A stretch of 64,000 bases of DNA from NCBI RefSeq assembly GCF_021532275.1, contig NZ_JACBOT010000010.1, positions 62,001-126,000 of the forward strand, given 5' to 3'. Source of the stretch: Brevibacterium sp. UCMA 11754 (GTDB lineage Bacteria; Actinomycetota; Actinomycetes; Actinomycetales; Brevibacteriaceae). A program made the position numbers and the translations under genes. The notes under the pieces were generated by a model. That model was not told the DNA's origin, made no database searches, and saw only the letters and a program-made list of their open reading frames with translations. Every line of letters starts with the position of its first letter. Within the stretch, counting starts at the first letter, position 1. Shown in pieces: positions 31,609 to 42,169 of the stretch.

Positions 31609-34449
31609 TCAGCCCCGCTGGACACCTTCGGTGTTGCGCAGGAGTCCTTCGCGACCATCTGAATCGCGAACCTTGAACCACGAACCGTTGTCCTCGAGAC
31701 CGAGGAACCAGTCTCCGGGGTAGATCGTGAACACCGGCATTCCGGTGGTCGCGTCCACGGCTTCGCGCGGTTCGGGAACGGCGAACCAGAACGCCTGGAT
31801 CACGTTCTGGCCAGCACCCTGATCGGACTCGTCCTGGTCGGCATCGTCCTGGTTCTGACCCGAGCGGTCCTCGCGATCGTCCAGGCTGGTGCCCGGTTGA
31901 ACTGCGCTTTGGACGACAGTTTCCTCTTCGTCGATCGCGAAGGAGTTCGACGAGCCGGTCGCTGCTCCGAACTGTGGAGCCGAAGGAGCGTTCTCGGCGT
32001 GATCTCCGCCGCGCCCTCTCACCTCTCCGGTGTCCGAGCCGTTGTTGCCATGATCGTTGTTGCCATAGTCGGCCACCGGCACATACTGCGTCGGTTCGTC
32101 AGCTTCCGGGTGGCTGGTACGTTCCGCATCCGATTCCGCGCTACCAGTCGCACCTGTTGCGGCAGCAGCGCCAGATGCACCAGTTGCGGGGGAACCGCTG
32201 ACGACGGTGGCATCGTCGTCCGAAGCCCCGGTCTGTGGCCTCTGGGCGCCAGCCTCGCTTCCACGGTCCTCGTCGGCGGTCGTGCTTCTCTCGCTGCGTC
32301 CGGCATTCGCCGAAGCCGTCGAGTCAGCTGATTCGCCCGAGATGGCCGAAGCAGTTGAGGTGGTTGAGTCGGTTGAGTCGTCTTCCGGCTTCAGCGCAAC
32401 CCCTTCGGAGGCACGAACGTTGGTGTCCGATTCGTGAGCGTTGACCTTCGAGGCAAACGAGCTGCTCTCCGCAGGAGACGCGGAGTCCCCCCGGTCGCTG
32501 TCCGCTTCACGATCGGCACCTTCGGTGCGGTCGGGGCCACCTTCTGAACGCTCGGCCTGACCGTCAGCCCGTCCCTCAGCTGTTTCGGATTCTCCATCCG
32601 AATTGGGAGCGGCATGGCGTCCGCGACGACGTTCTGATTCCGACTTCGATTCAGATTCCGAGCTCGCTGAGGCTGCTCCGGCAACAGCGGCACCGACTCC
32701 GACTGCGCCCGCGCCTGCGACGGCAGCGGTCGTGCCCGCTCCCGACGAATCGTGGTCGGCGCTGTCGGACTTCGACTCGGTGGTGCCTCGGCTGTCCGCG
32801 CCGGAGCCACTCGCGTCACGGGAGTCGCTTCTTTCATTCGAATCGCTGGCGCTTGAGCCGTCGGCAGGCACGGGAGCCTGAACTGCTGTTTCGCCGTCAT
32901 TGCTCCACAGCGATTCCTCACGCTGAGCGCCGAAGCCGAACGTCTGCGTCGGTTCGCTCTGCGTGTGCTGGGGATCCTGTGAGTCTTGGGCCCCCAGGTA
33001 GGTCTGACCTGACCCTGTACTCTGAACCGCCTGGTCCGCCGAGTCATCGGCAGCCGTTGCAGAATCGAAAGACGACTCCTGCGCTTGCTGCTCCGGCGGA
33101 GCATACGGGCTGTCCTGTCCGGCTCCGATGGGCTGACCGAACTGGACCTGTCCATCGGGTCGACTGAACTGGTCCTGCCCAACAGGCTGGCCAATCTGTT
33201 CCGGCGCAGCGAATTGCCCTGGCTGTCCTGGCTGGCCGTACTGCCCTTGCTGGCCTGGCTGCCCTTGCTGGCCGAACTGGTCCGCTCCACCTGGCTGGCC
33301 TGGTCCAGCTTGCTGACCTGGGCCAGCGAACTGGCTCTGTCCGCCGAACTGACCCAGTCCACCTTGCTGACCTGGATGTAGGGGTGCCCCTGGCTGACCC
33401 TGCGAACCGATCGGCCCGTTGGGCTGACCGCCGTAGGGTGCACCGAATCCGCCTGGGCCGTTGTGGGCTCCTGGCACGTTCGCCACAGGAGCTGGATGCG
33501 GTGCACGCTTGCTCACGGGGCGTGCCTTCGGATGCGCGGCAACATCATCGCGAACCGCGAATTCCTTGCTGAAGAAGGGAAGCATGGTGAATACGCCCGC
33601 GAAGAAGGCAATCAGAGCTGCGAAGAAGGCAAGATACGCACCGACGTGCCAGAACTGGACCGACGTCAGCAGGTGGACGAAGGCAAAGGTGAACGCAGCG
33701 CCGGAGAGAACCGAGATCGCCTGATCAAGACTGAGTGAACCGACCTTGAGTCCACCGTTGCCGAATTTGCTGACGAAGACTGCCGCCACAATCAACCAGA
33801 TTCCCAACACGTCGAATGTCAGGGTGCCCATAGCGTCGATGGTCCAATGCCACAGCGACACCGATACGAACCCATCGCCCTTGAACGGCACGAAAAGGAC
33901 AACCAGTGAAAGGAGTCCTGCAAAGAGCAGGAACAGATCGCGCAAGGTCAGCGGTCCGAGAAGACCCGGGCCGCTGCGCGGACTCTTCTGGGCTGCTGGA
34001 CCTGCGGAACCGAACTGACCCGGCGCTGACCCCTGAGGGCCGGGAGCGGAACCATAGGGACCAGGCGCCGAACCATAAGGTCCTGGGCCTCCTGAACCGT
34101 AAGGGCCTGGACCAGTGTTCTGCGGGCCTGGAGCTGGACCCGAGCCGTATGGTCCCGGCGCTGGCGCTGAACCATAAGGGCCGGGGCCTGAGTTCTGCTG
34201 ACCTGGTCCCGAGCCATAGGGACCGGGCCCTCCCGAACCATAGGGACCTGGTCCTCCCGAGCCGACAGGACCGCCGCCGTAGCCTCCGGGACCGGAGGAC
34301 TGAGAATCAGGTCCTGCACCGAAGGCAGGTCCTGATCCATATGCCGCCCCTTGGCCGAACTGTGATTGGCTGTTCGGGCCGGGGTTCTGCGCGTGCGGAT
34401 CATGCCACTGCTGTGGTCCTGATCCAATGGGGTGCTGCGGCGAACTCAT
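31609..34449 (-). CDS. DUF5336-like membrane protein, very long, low complexity
   Basis: The 946-residue protein has four zones. Residues 1-170 are Gly/Pro/Ser/Tyr repeats (GPGPYGSGGPGPYGS...). Residues 173-292 hold four TM helices, starting LRDLFLLFAGLLSLVVLFVP, as in the 34-kDa antigen (DUF5336) family. Residues 300-460 are Gln/Gly/Pro-rich, and 460-880 are Ser/Ala/Asp/Glu-rich and acidic. The last 60 residues form a small SH3-like domain (MPVFTIYPGDWFLGLEDNGS, then WFKVRDSDGREGLLRNTEG). The family is usually about 300 residues. The tail sections look extracellular or disordered. The function is not known; it may be an envelope or septum scaffold. Confidence 0.8.
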   Translation of the reverse strand: MSSPQHPIGSGPQQWHDPHAQNPGPNSQSQFGQGAAYGSGPAFGAGPDSQSSGPGGYGGGPVGSGGPGPYGSGGPGPYGSGPGQQNSGPGPYGSAPAPGPYGSGPAPGPQNTGPGPYGSGGPGPYGSAPGPYGSAPGPQGSAPGQFGSAGPAAQKSPRSGPGLLGPLTLRDLFLLFAGLLSLVVLFVPFKGDGFVSVSLWHWTIDAMGTLTFDVLGIWLIVAAVFVSKFGNGGLKVGSLSLDQAISVLSGAAFTFAFVHLLTSVQFWHVGAYLAFFAALIAFFAGVFTMLPFFSKEFAVRDDVAAHPKARPVSKRAPHPAPVANVPGAHNGPGGFGAPYGGQPNGPIGSQGQPGAPLHPGQQGGLGQFGGQSQFAGPGQQAGPGQPGGADQFGQQGQPGQQGQYGQPGQPGQFAAPEQIGQPVGQDQFSRPDGQVQFGQPIGAGQDSPYAPPEQQAQESSFDSATAADDSADQAVQSTGSGQTYLGAQDSQDPQHTQSEPTQTFGFGAQREESLWSNDGETAVQAPVPADGSSASDSNERSDSRDASGSGADSRGTTESKSDSADHDSSGAGTTAAVAGAGAVGVGAAVAGAASASSESESKSESERRRGRHAAPNSDGESETAEGRADGQAERSEGGPDRTEGADREADSDRGDSASPAESSSFASKVNAHESDTNVRASEGVALKPEDDSTDSTTSTASAISGESADSTASANAGRSERSTTADEDRGSEAGAQRPQTGASDDDATVVSGSPATGASGAAAATGATGSAESDAERTSHPEADEPTQYVPVADYGNNDHGNNGSDTGEVRGRGGDHAENAPSAPQFGAATGSSNSFAIDEEETVVQSAVQPGTSLDDREDRSGQNQDDADQDESDQGAGQNVIQAFWFAVPEPREAVDATTGMPVFTIYPGDWFLGLEDNGSWFKVRDSDGREGLLRNTEGVQRG

Positions 34450-34634
34450 CGATTGCTCCAGTCGCTCTTGGGGACAGGGTCGTCAAACTTCATGTGTCTG
34501 TCTGGTTTCCATCCTGACAGACTCCTACCCCATCCTTGCAGAACAGGACCCCCTGCGCACTCCTTCTATGCCGCCCGTCCGATGCAGGTGCATCTCCTTA
34601 TATGTCTCCCCGGCCTACCACTAGGCGCCTAGAG

Positions 34635-34696
34635 TGTGGCGTATAGCACAGCCTTTGAGTGATTGCTACCCCCGGACACCACCGTTCATCGAACGG
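34635..34696 (+). promoter_or_regulatory. Upstream region of acs: Crp/GlxR-like site and inverted repeat
   Basis: TGTGGCGTATAGCACA (34635-34650) fits the Crp/GlxR consensus TGTGA-N6-TCACA at 8 of 10 positions, about 126-141 bases before the acs start. CCGTTC-ATC-GAACGG (34682-34696) is a short perfect inverted repeat. A TATACA near 34726 could be the -10 box. The activity of these sites is inferred. Confidence 0.4.
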
Positions 34697-34775
34697 ACGA
34701 CGGTGCCCCTGGGCCCCACCTCGGGTATACAGTGCAACTAGAATTTTCGATCCATCAAAGAAGCCGGAGGGAAAA

Positions 34776-36710
<1,935 letters not shown>

Positions 36711-36724
36711 CCGTGCTCTGAGAC

Positions 36725-36790
36725 GAACCCGCCGGTGAGAACGGATGCTTGCAAAGAACCGTTCCGTATTCATCTGGCGGGTTTTTCTCG
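36725..36790 (+). terminator. Terminator after acs
   Basis: The outer arms AACCCGCC and GGCGGGTT and an inner pair (GAACGG/CCGTTC) form a two-step stem followed by TTTTTCTCGTTTT. It lies 15 bases after the acs stop. Confidence 0.8.
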
Positions 36791-36877
36791 TTTTACTGGC
36801 CGCATTTCTTTGGTCACCACGCGCGTTCAGACTACTCTTAAGAAAGATTGTCCAAGTTTTTGTCGATAGGAGCACTC

Positions 36878-37285
36878 ATGGCTGAGAGGTCGATCAGCGA
36901 ACTGATCAAAGGCATCGGCGACGATTCCAAAGCGATCGCCGAGGAAGAAATTGCGCTGGCCAAGGCTGAAGCCACAGCCGGTGCGAAGAACTTGGGCATC
37001 GGCTCGGCACTTGCCGTCGTCGCCCTGTTCTTCCTGTTCTTGTCATCGTTCATGGTGATTTTCGCCGGGGCCGCCGCATTCCACGAGGGTCTGGGATGGC
37101 CATGGTGGGGCAGCTTCCTCATTGTCTTCGGCATCCTTGCGGTGCTCGCCATCATCCTCGTGTTGATTGCTCTGCCGTTGTTCAAGAAGGGCAACCCGGT
37201 CCCGGGTACGGCAATCGGTTCGGCCAAGTCGTTGGTCGCGTCGGTCAAGCGTGCGGTGAAGAATCCCTCCGGACCGCGATACTGA
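36878..37285 (+). CDS. Phage-holin-like membrane protein (DUF1469 type)
   Basis: This 135-residue protein has an N-terminal amphipathic helix rich in Lys/Glu/Ala (MAERSISELIKGIGDDSKAI) and two TM helices (LGIGSALAVVALFFLFLSSF; FLIVFGILAVLAIILVLIAL). This matches the actinobacterial holin superfamily III protein found after acs in mycobacteria. ATG 36878 has GGAG upstream. It is not a phage gene here; the role in the envelope is unknown. Confidence 0.8.
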   Translation: MAERSISELIKGIGDDSKAIAEEEIALAKAEATAGAKNLGIGSALAVVALFFLFLSSFMVIFAGAAAFHEGLGWPWWGSFLIVFGILAVLAIILVLIALPLFKKGNPVPGTAIGSAKSLVASVKRAVKNPSGPRY

Positions 37286-37325
37286 CAGATCTCGCAACTG
37301 AGAACAGCAGAATAGTTCCACACTC

Positions 37326-37354
37326 GGTGGCGTCGGGCTCAGCCCGACGCCACC
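37326..37354. repeat. Palindrome copy 1, left of the efflux cassette
   Basis: GGTGGCGTCGGGCT and AGCCCGACGCCACC (37326-37339 and 37341-37354) form a perfect 14-bp stem around a single C. The first 21 bases are identical to those of the copy at 40318. It is 40 bases after the holin-like gene stop and may act as a terminator. Confidence 0.75.
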
Positions 37355-37403
37355 GCTGAATTCTCGCCCGAGGCAATCACCCTCGACCGCTTCGCCACTG
37401 GTC

Positions 37404-38423
37404 TCAACGCCTTTTGGCGACCCGCTCCTTCGCTTCTCTCAGAGTCTGACGCTCCCGCTTACGCGCCTCGGCAAGCACCTTTTGCGCTTGCCTGACGGCT
37501 TTCTGTGATTCGCGGTACTTCTTATCGGCCGCAACTTCTGGATCTTCATCGGTCACGACCGACTGCTCGACGCCTGAGGTGTCCTCAGCAGGCAACGTCG
37601 CCCCTGAAGCCGAAGATTCGCCCGCCTCCGAGGCGGGTTCCGCGATATCTCCTGCCGCAGCTGAAGCTCCATCGCCTCGCTCGCGGCGGACTCTGTCAAT
37701 GTATTCGGCCAAGCCATCGAGCCCACACTCAAAACCGAAAGCAAATGGATCAGCTTCGGAGGTGAAGACACCTGCGTCGATGGCACGGCGCAGCGAGGGG
37801 TACCCATCATCGGTGATGACAGCATCGAAGAGCTGAGATTCCTGCTGCGCAAGCTCGGAATCATTCAGTCCAGTGACGCGTTTCTGATCCTCGTACCCAG
37901 CGAACACGGCGCCCTTCCATCGGGCCGCGCCGGTGACGAAGATCGAGACGGCAATGCGCTCGTCCTGTGTGAGCGGAGTGTCGTGGAGCGCCTCGAGGCT
38001 CGCGTCCAACCACGCGGAGCTGTTGGGTGTGATGGGACTGCCCATGATCGACAGAGACAGCAACCACGGCTGCGTCAGGTAGACCTGTGTCTGGGCTTCG
38101 TAGAGCTCTTCAAGTCGGGTGCGCCAATTGTCCACCCCCTCGGTCTCCGGTGGCAGCCCTGTCGCCTCCTCCTGCATGAGAAGCAGCAGATCGTCCTTGG
38201 CGCTGACATACCGATAGAGCGACATCGGCGTGTAACCGAGGCGTTTCGCGACCGCCGACATCGACACCGCCTGGATGCCGTCGTGATCGGCGATCTCGAT
38301 GGCAGCATCGACTATTCGCTCGACACTCATCTCGCGCTTGGGTCCGCGCTGCGGCGTTGCGGCCACGCCCCAGGCCAGTGCGATTCCGCGTGGTAGCTGC
38401 TCGATCGGGTCTTCTGTACTCAT
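37404..38423 (-). CDS. TetR-family regulator with long C-terminal tail
   Basis: The 339-residue protein has an N-terminal HTH (IVDAAIEIADHDGIQAVSMS, AVAKRLGYTPMSLYRYVSAK) and a ligand domain of the TetR_C family. After residue 240 it has a Ser/Ala/Glu-rich stretch and a basic coiled-coil-like end (RQAQKVLAEARKRERQTLRE). The tail of about 90 residues is unusual. It is divergent from the ABC transporter and probably represses it. Confidence 0.9.
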   Translation of the reverse strand: MSTEDPIEQLPRGIALAWGVAATPQRGPKREMSVERIVDAAIEIADHDGIQAVSMSAVAKRLGYTPMSLYRYVSAKDDLLLLMQEEATGLPPETEGVDNWRTRLEELYEAQTQVYLTQPWLLSLSIMGSPITPNSSAWLDASLEALHDTPLTQDERIAVSIFVTGAARWKGAVFAGYEDQKRVTGLNDSELAQQESQLFDAVITDDGYPSLRRAIDAGVFTSEADPFAFGFECGLDGLAEYIDRVRRERGDGASAAAGDIAEPASEAGESSASGATLPAEDTSGVEQSVVTDEDPEVAADKKYRESQKAVRQAQKVLAEARKRERQTLREAKERVAKRR

Positions 38424-38433
38424 CTCACCAGTT

Positions 38434-38477
38434 TATATTGTGTACGTCATATATTGCGTGTTACTGTCATATACAGT
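38434..38477. promoter_or_regulatory. Divergent tetR/ABC promoter with candidate operator
   Basis: The AT-rich block holds GTCATATA at 38446-38453 and again at 38466-38473, spaced by exactly 20 bases (two helix turns). The second copy lies within the perfect inverted repeat ACTGT-CATAT-ACAGT (38463-38477). The position between divergent genes fits a TetR operator. Confidence 0.5.
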
Positions 38478-38525
38478 TGCAGCCATACGCAGTCAGCTCC
38501 ACATAGGATCTCCGAGAGGCACGAC

Positions 38526-39476
38526 ATGAAACGCACAATGACGTCAGCCGGCCCGGGCGCCGAAGCGACAGGCGACGCGGCGCCCGCCACAGCTATCGAG
38601 TTCTCTGATGTTCGCAGACGCTTCGGTAAGAACCCGGTCCTCCAAGGGCTCGACCTCAAAATCAGCCAGGGTGAAGTGTTCGCCTTGCTTGGCGCGAACG
38701 GGGCCGGAAAGACCACATCGATCAACATCCTCACCACTCTGATTCGCCCGGATTCGGGCACAGTCCACGTCGCGGGGATCAATGTGGCCGAAGAGCCGAG
38801 TGAGGCAAAACGGCGTTTCGCAGTCACTGGGCAGTCGGCGGCCGTCGACGAATATCTCTCAACACGGGAGAACCTCATCCTGTTGGCACGCCTGTCGGGG
38901 CTCTCGCGCCGGGAGGCGAAGGCCAGAGCAGCACAGCTGGCCGAGCGTCTGAGCCTGACCTCATTCATCGATACGAGAGTTGCCGCACTCTCCGGTGGCA
39001 TGAGGCGCAGGCTCGATCTGGCGCTGAGCCTGGTGGTGCGGGTCGATGTGCTGATCCTTGACGAACCGACAACTGGGTTGGACACTCGTTCGCGTCGCGA
39101 GTTGTGGGACGAGGTGAAGGAGCTGGCAAAGGGCGGCACGACCGTCTTTCTCACCACTCAGTACCTCGAGGAAGCCGATGCCTTGGCCGATCGAATCGGC
39201 CTGCTCGATCGCGGTCGTCTGGCTGGGCTGGGCACGCCGACAGAACTCAAGGCGAAGGTCGGTCAGGGAATGGTGGCCGTCCACGACGATCGTGGCACGA
39301 CCGTCTCACAGTTGCCGACCACCGGAACTGTACGCGATATCTCGTCTGCCTTGGCAACAGTCGAGCCAGAGTTCGCCGAGTCCTCGGTCAGCCTCCGCCA
39401 CCCCAGCCTTGACGACGTCTTCCTCTCGCTCACCGCCCCCGACCCATCCGCCGAACCTTCGCAGACAGGAGAATGA
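38526..39476 (+). CDS. DrrA-type ABC transporter ATP-binding protein
   Basis: This 316-residue ATPase is of the daunorubicin-resistance type. Walker A is GANGAGKTTSIN, the signature LSGGMRRRLDLALSL, and Walker B VLILDEPTTGLDTRSRREL. ATG 38526 follows a GAGAGG sequence; the frame upstream is not conserved. It overlaps the permease gene. It probably exports drugs or lipids; the substrate is unknown. Confidence 0.92.
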   Translation: MKRTMTSAGPGAEATGDAAPATAIEFSDVRRRFGKNPVLQGLDLKISQGEVFALLGANGAGKTTSINILTTLIRPDSGTVHVAGINVAEEPSEAKRRFAVTGQSAAVDEYLSTRENLILLARLSGLSRREAKARAAQLAERLSLTSFIDTRVAALSGGMRRRLDLALSLVVRVDVLILDEPTTGLDTRSRRELWDEVKELAKGGTTVFLTTQYLEEADALADRIGLLDRGRLAGLGTPTELKAKVGQGMVAVHDDRGTTVSQLPTTGTVRDISSALATVEPEFAESSVSLRHPSLDDVFLSLTAPDPSAEPSQTGE

Positions 39477-39478
39477 TC

Positions 39479-40303
39479 ATGACCGATATTGCAGAAGCGT
39501 CACTGACGACGAAGTACCCGTCGCCTGCTCGACGACGAACCCCTCCTCGTGGCATCAATACTGAGTTGGCGCTCATCGGTCGCAGTCTTCGTCATGCCAT
39601 TCGGGACGTCGAATCCATGCTCATGGCAGTCGCACTGCCGGTGATGCTCATGCTGATGTTCACCTTCGTCTTCGGTGGAGCCATCGACCCGAGCGGAGAC
39701 TACGTCAACTACATCGTCCCCGGAATCATTCTCACGTGCGCCGGATTCGGCGCGGCTTCAACGTCACTGTCCGTGGCCAACGACATGACTTCAGGATTCA
39801 TCGACCGGCTCAGGACCATGCCAGTCCGATCAAGTGGGGTGATCACAGGGCATGTGGTCGCGAGCGTAGTGAAGAACCTGTTCGCCACTGGCATCGTCTT
39901 CTCAGTAGCAGTGTCGATCGGTTTTCGTCCATCGGCGGACGTGGCTGAATGGGTGGCCGTCATCGCCCTCATCACTCTCTACATCTTCACCATCACATAT
40001 CTGTTCGCGGCGATCGGCCTGGCCGCCAAATCAGCGGAGTCGGCGAATGGCTATGGATTCGTTCTGTTGTTCCTGCCATATGTCTCGAGCGCATTCGTTC
40101 CGGTCGAAACGATGCCCGGATGGCTGACCTGGTTTGCAGACAATCAACCGATCACCCCGATCATCGATGCACTGCGAAGCCTGCTCGTCGGTACCACCAT
40201 GGGCAACTCAGCCCTGCTTTCAGTCGTCTGGTGCGTGGCTATCCTGGCGATCTCCATCGTGTGGACGGCTCAGCTGTTCAAGATCAAAGCCGGTCGACGC
40301 TGA
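39479..40303 (+). CDS. DrrB-type ABC-2 permease
   Basis: This 274-residue membrane protein has about six TM helices, starting near MLMAVALPVMLMLMFTFVFG. I choose ATG 39479 rather than 39473 because AGGAG is seven bases before it; the first ATG has only one base of spacing. It starts 2 bases after the DrrA-type stop and forms the exporter with that protein. Confidence 0.9.
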   Translation: MTDIAEASLTTKYPSPARRRTPPRGINTELALIGRSLRHAIRDVESMLMAVALPVMLMLMFTFVFGGAIDPSGDYVNYIVPGIILTCAGFGAASTSLSVANDMTSGFIDRLRTMPVRSSGVITGHVVASVVKNLFATGIVFSVAVSIGFRPSADVAEWVAVIALITLYIFTITYLFAAIGLAAKSAESANGYGFVLLFLPYVSSAFVPVETMPGWLTWFADNQPITPIIDALRSLLVGTTMGNSALLSVVWCVAILAISIVWTAQLFKIKAGRR

Positions 40304-40317
40304 CAGCCGCAAACATC

Positions 40318-40346
40318 GGTGGCGTCGGGCTCAGCCCGGCACCACC
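40318..40346. repeat. Palindrome copy 2, right of the efflux cassette
   Basis: It differs from the copy at 37326 at only two positions, both in the right arm, over 29 bases. It lies 15 bases after the DrrB-type stop. Together the two copies bracket the tetR-drrA-drrB block. Confidence 0.75.
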
Positions 40347-40418
40347 AGCACATCCAGCGGGCTGATCTCGAGACTCCGCGTTCGCTTGGCAGTCGTCCTC
40401 GAGAGAGGAGCAACAGCC

Positions 40419-41186
40419 TCAGAAGTCGATGTCTATGTGTGCGTCGCGATCCCAGTCCCCGGCCCAGCCGAGGTGGTCAAGAGCGAAGTCGAGGATTCCT
40501 GCAGTGAAGCCCCACACCTTGAGCACTCCGACGTCGAAGGCCGGTGTCGTGATCTTCAGGTCCGGCCGGGAGAACGTCCCTCGATTGGCCGGTGCCACCA
40601 GATCGGCAACAGAGACCCGGTAGACCGAGTACGACTCTGCCTCGTCCATCACCCGCACCACACCGGGCTGCGCCCAGTACCCGATGACAGGCGTGACCTG
40701 GAACTTGCTGACGGGAATATAGAGCGGATCCATCTGACCGAGCACATCGACCGTCGACGGCACGATGCCGGCCTCCTCCTGAGCTTCACGCAGGGCTGCG
40801 GAGACCAGGGAATCGTCTTCAGGGTCTCGTCCGCCTCCGGGAAACGCCACCTGTCCGGGATGATTGCGCAGGGTGCTTGCCCTCTGCAACAGAACGATGT
40901 CGACGTCGTCGACTCCGAAATCCGCCAGACGCGATGACTCGGCACGGCCGGCATCTGTACGCGGCTGACCGCCCCTGCCGAAGAGCATGAGGACTGCCGC
41001 ATCACGCACCGATTCGTCACCCGATGCCGGTGCCCGCCTGAGCCACTCGGGCGAACCATTCGAGGCCGCGAGGTTCTCCAGCTGCGTCCGCAGGGTCTCA
41101 TCGTGCGAAACGGAGTCCCGCCCGGTCGACGCCCGCACAGCAGAGCCTGGCCCCACCGGTGGATGCTCACACGCTTCGGCGCTCAT
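40419..41186 (-). CDS. Nudix CoA-type pyrophosphatase
   Basis: This 255-residue Nudix hydrolase has the box GGGRDPEDDSLVSAALREAQ followed by EEAGI, with the catalytic Glu residues, and QVAFPGG before it, as in CoA and NUDT7/8-like pyrophosphatases. ATG 41184-41186 overlaps the nth stop (ATGA). The same Nudix-nth order occurs in mycobacteria. It hydrolyses a nucleoside-diphosphate derivative, probably CoA. Confidence 0.9.
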   Translation of the reverse strand: MSAEACEHPPVGPGSAVRASTGRDSVSHDETLRTQLENLAASNGSPEWLRRAPASGDESVRDAAVLMLFGRGGQPRTDAGRAESSRLADFGVDDVDIVLLQRASTLRNHPGQVAFPGGGRDPEDDSLVSAALREAQEEAGIVPSTVDVLGQMDPLYIPVSKFQVTPVIGYWAQPGVVRVMDEAESYSVYRVSVADLVAPANRGTFSRPDLKITTPAFDVGVLKVWGFTAGILDFALDHLGWAGDWDRDAHIDIDF

Positions 41187-41923
41187 GCCTGGGGCGCCAT
41201 TTCGAATCTGAGCATCGCCCGCGCCTTCTCCGGATCGAGTTCCCCGACCCCGAACGAAGGGCACAGTGCCATCAACGGGCACACTCCGCAGGCTGGTCTG
41301 CGCGAGTGGCAGATCCGTCGTCCGTGGAAGATGACTCGGTGGGAGAGCAGAGTGAGTTCCTTCTTCGGGAACAGTGCCGCGATGTCGTGCTCAGCCTTGA
41401 CCGGGTCCTCCTCCTCGGTCCATCCGAGCCTGCGTGCCAACCGCCCCATGTGCGTGTCGACAGTCAGGCCCGGGGTGTCGAAGGCGTTGCCGAGGACCAC
41501 ATTCGCGGTCTTCCGTCCGACCCCTGCAAGCTTGACGAGTTTGTCCAATGAGTTGGGGACCTCACCGTCATAGGTGTCGACGAGTTCATTGGCGAGCTTG
41601 ACGATGTTACGGGCTTTCGCTCGGTAGAAGCCGGTCGAGTGGATGAGCTCCTCGACCTCGATCAGGTTGGCCACCGCGAGGCTGTGCGCATCAGGGAAGG
41701 CGGAGAACAGCCCCGGTGTCACCGCGTTGACCCGGATGTCTGTGGTCTGTGCAGACAGGACGGTCGCGATCAGGAGCTGGAACGGGGTCTCGAAGTCGAG
41801 CTCGCATTTCGCGTTCGGGTACACCTCGGCGAGGATGCGATGAATCTTCCTCGCCCGTCGAGTCTTGCCCAATGAGGTTTCCTTGGCGAACTTCCGCGCG
41901 CTCTTCTCTGCCACCGTCAACAC
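41183..41923 (-). CDS. nth: Endonuclease III
   Basis: This 246-residue DNA glycosylase/AP lyase removes oxidised pyrimidines. The helix-hairpin-helix LDKLVKLAGVGRKTANVVLG and the catalytic Lys/Asp region (FYRAKARNIVKLANEL; LTVDTHMGRLARRLG) are present. The four Cys of the 4Fe-4S cluster are visible at the end (CHSRRPACGVCPLMALC). Start and length are normal. It is co-transcribed with the Nudix gene. Confidence 0.97.
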   Translation of the reverse strand: MLTVAEKSARKFAKETSLGKTRRARKIHRILAEVYPNAKCELDFETPFQLLIATVLSAQTTDIRVNAVTPGLFSAFPDAHSLAVANLIEVEELIHSTGFYRAKARNIVKLANELVDTYDGEVPNSLDKLVKLAGVGRKTANVVLGNAFDTPGLTVDTHMGRLARRLGWTEEEDPVKAEHDIAALFPKKELTLLSHRVIFHGRRICHSRRPACGVCPLMALCPSFGVGELDPEKARAMLRFEMAPQA

Positions 41924-42142
41924 GACTCACCATCCTAATCCGTGCCCTGTATTTGCGCAGTGGCGCCCCTCACATCGCCGAGGTGACTCTGCAGCTGCCC
42001 GTCGAACGGGGTCGTCCGTACGTAACCGTGGCCCACCTCGGCGAGGGTGGAGGAAACGCAAGCAAAACCCCTTGTTTTGCACTAATGCCGCAAACTCCCG
42101 CGCCTTTGCTGGTATCAGCACCGTTGACCAGGTAGATTTATC

Positions 42143-42158
42143 TGTGATTACCACGACA
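42143..42158 (+). promoter_or_regulatory. Candidate Crp/GlxR self-regulatory site
   Basis: TGTGATTACCACGACA matches TGTGA-N6-TCACA at 9 of 10 positions (CGACA for TCACA). It lies 12 bases before the regulator's start codon, overlapping the leader, so binding could repress the gene. Confidence 0.4.
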
Positions 42159-42169
42159 AGGAGGACACA

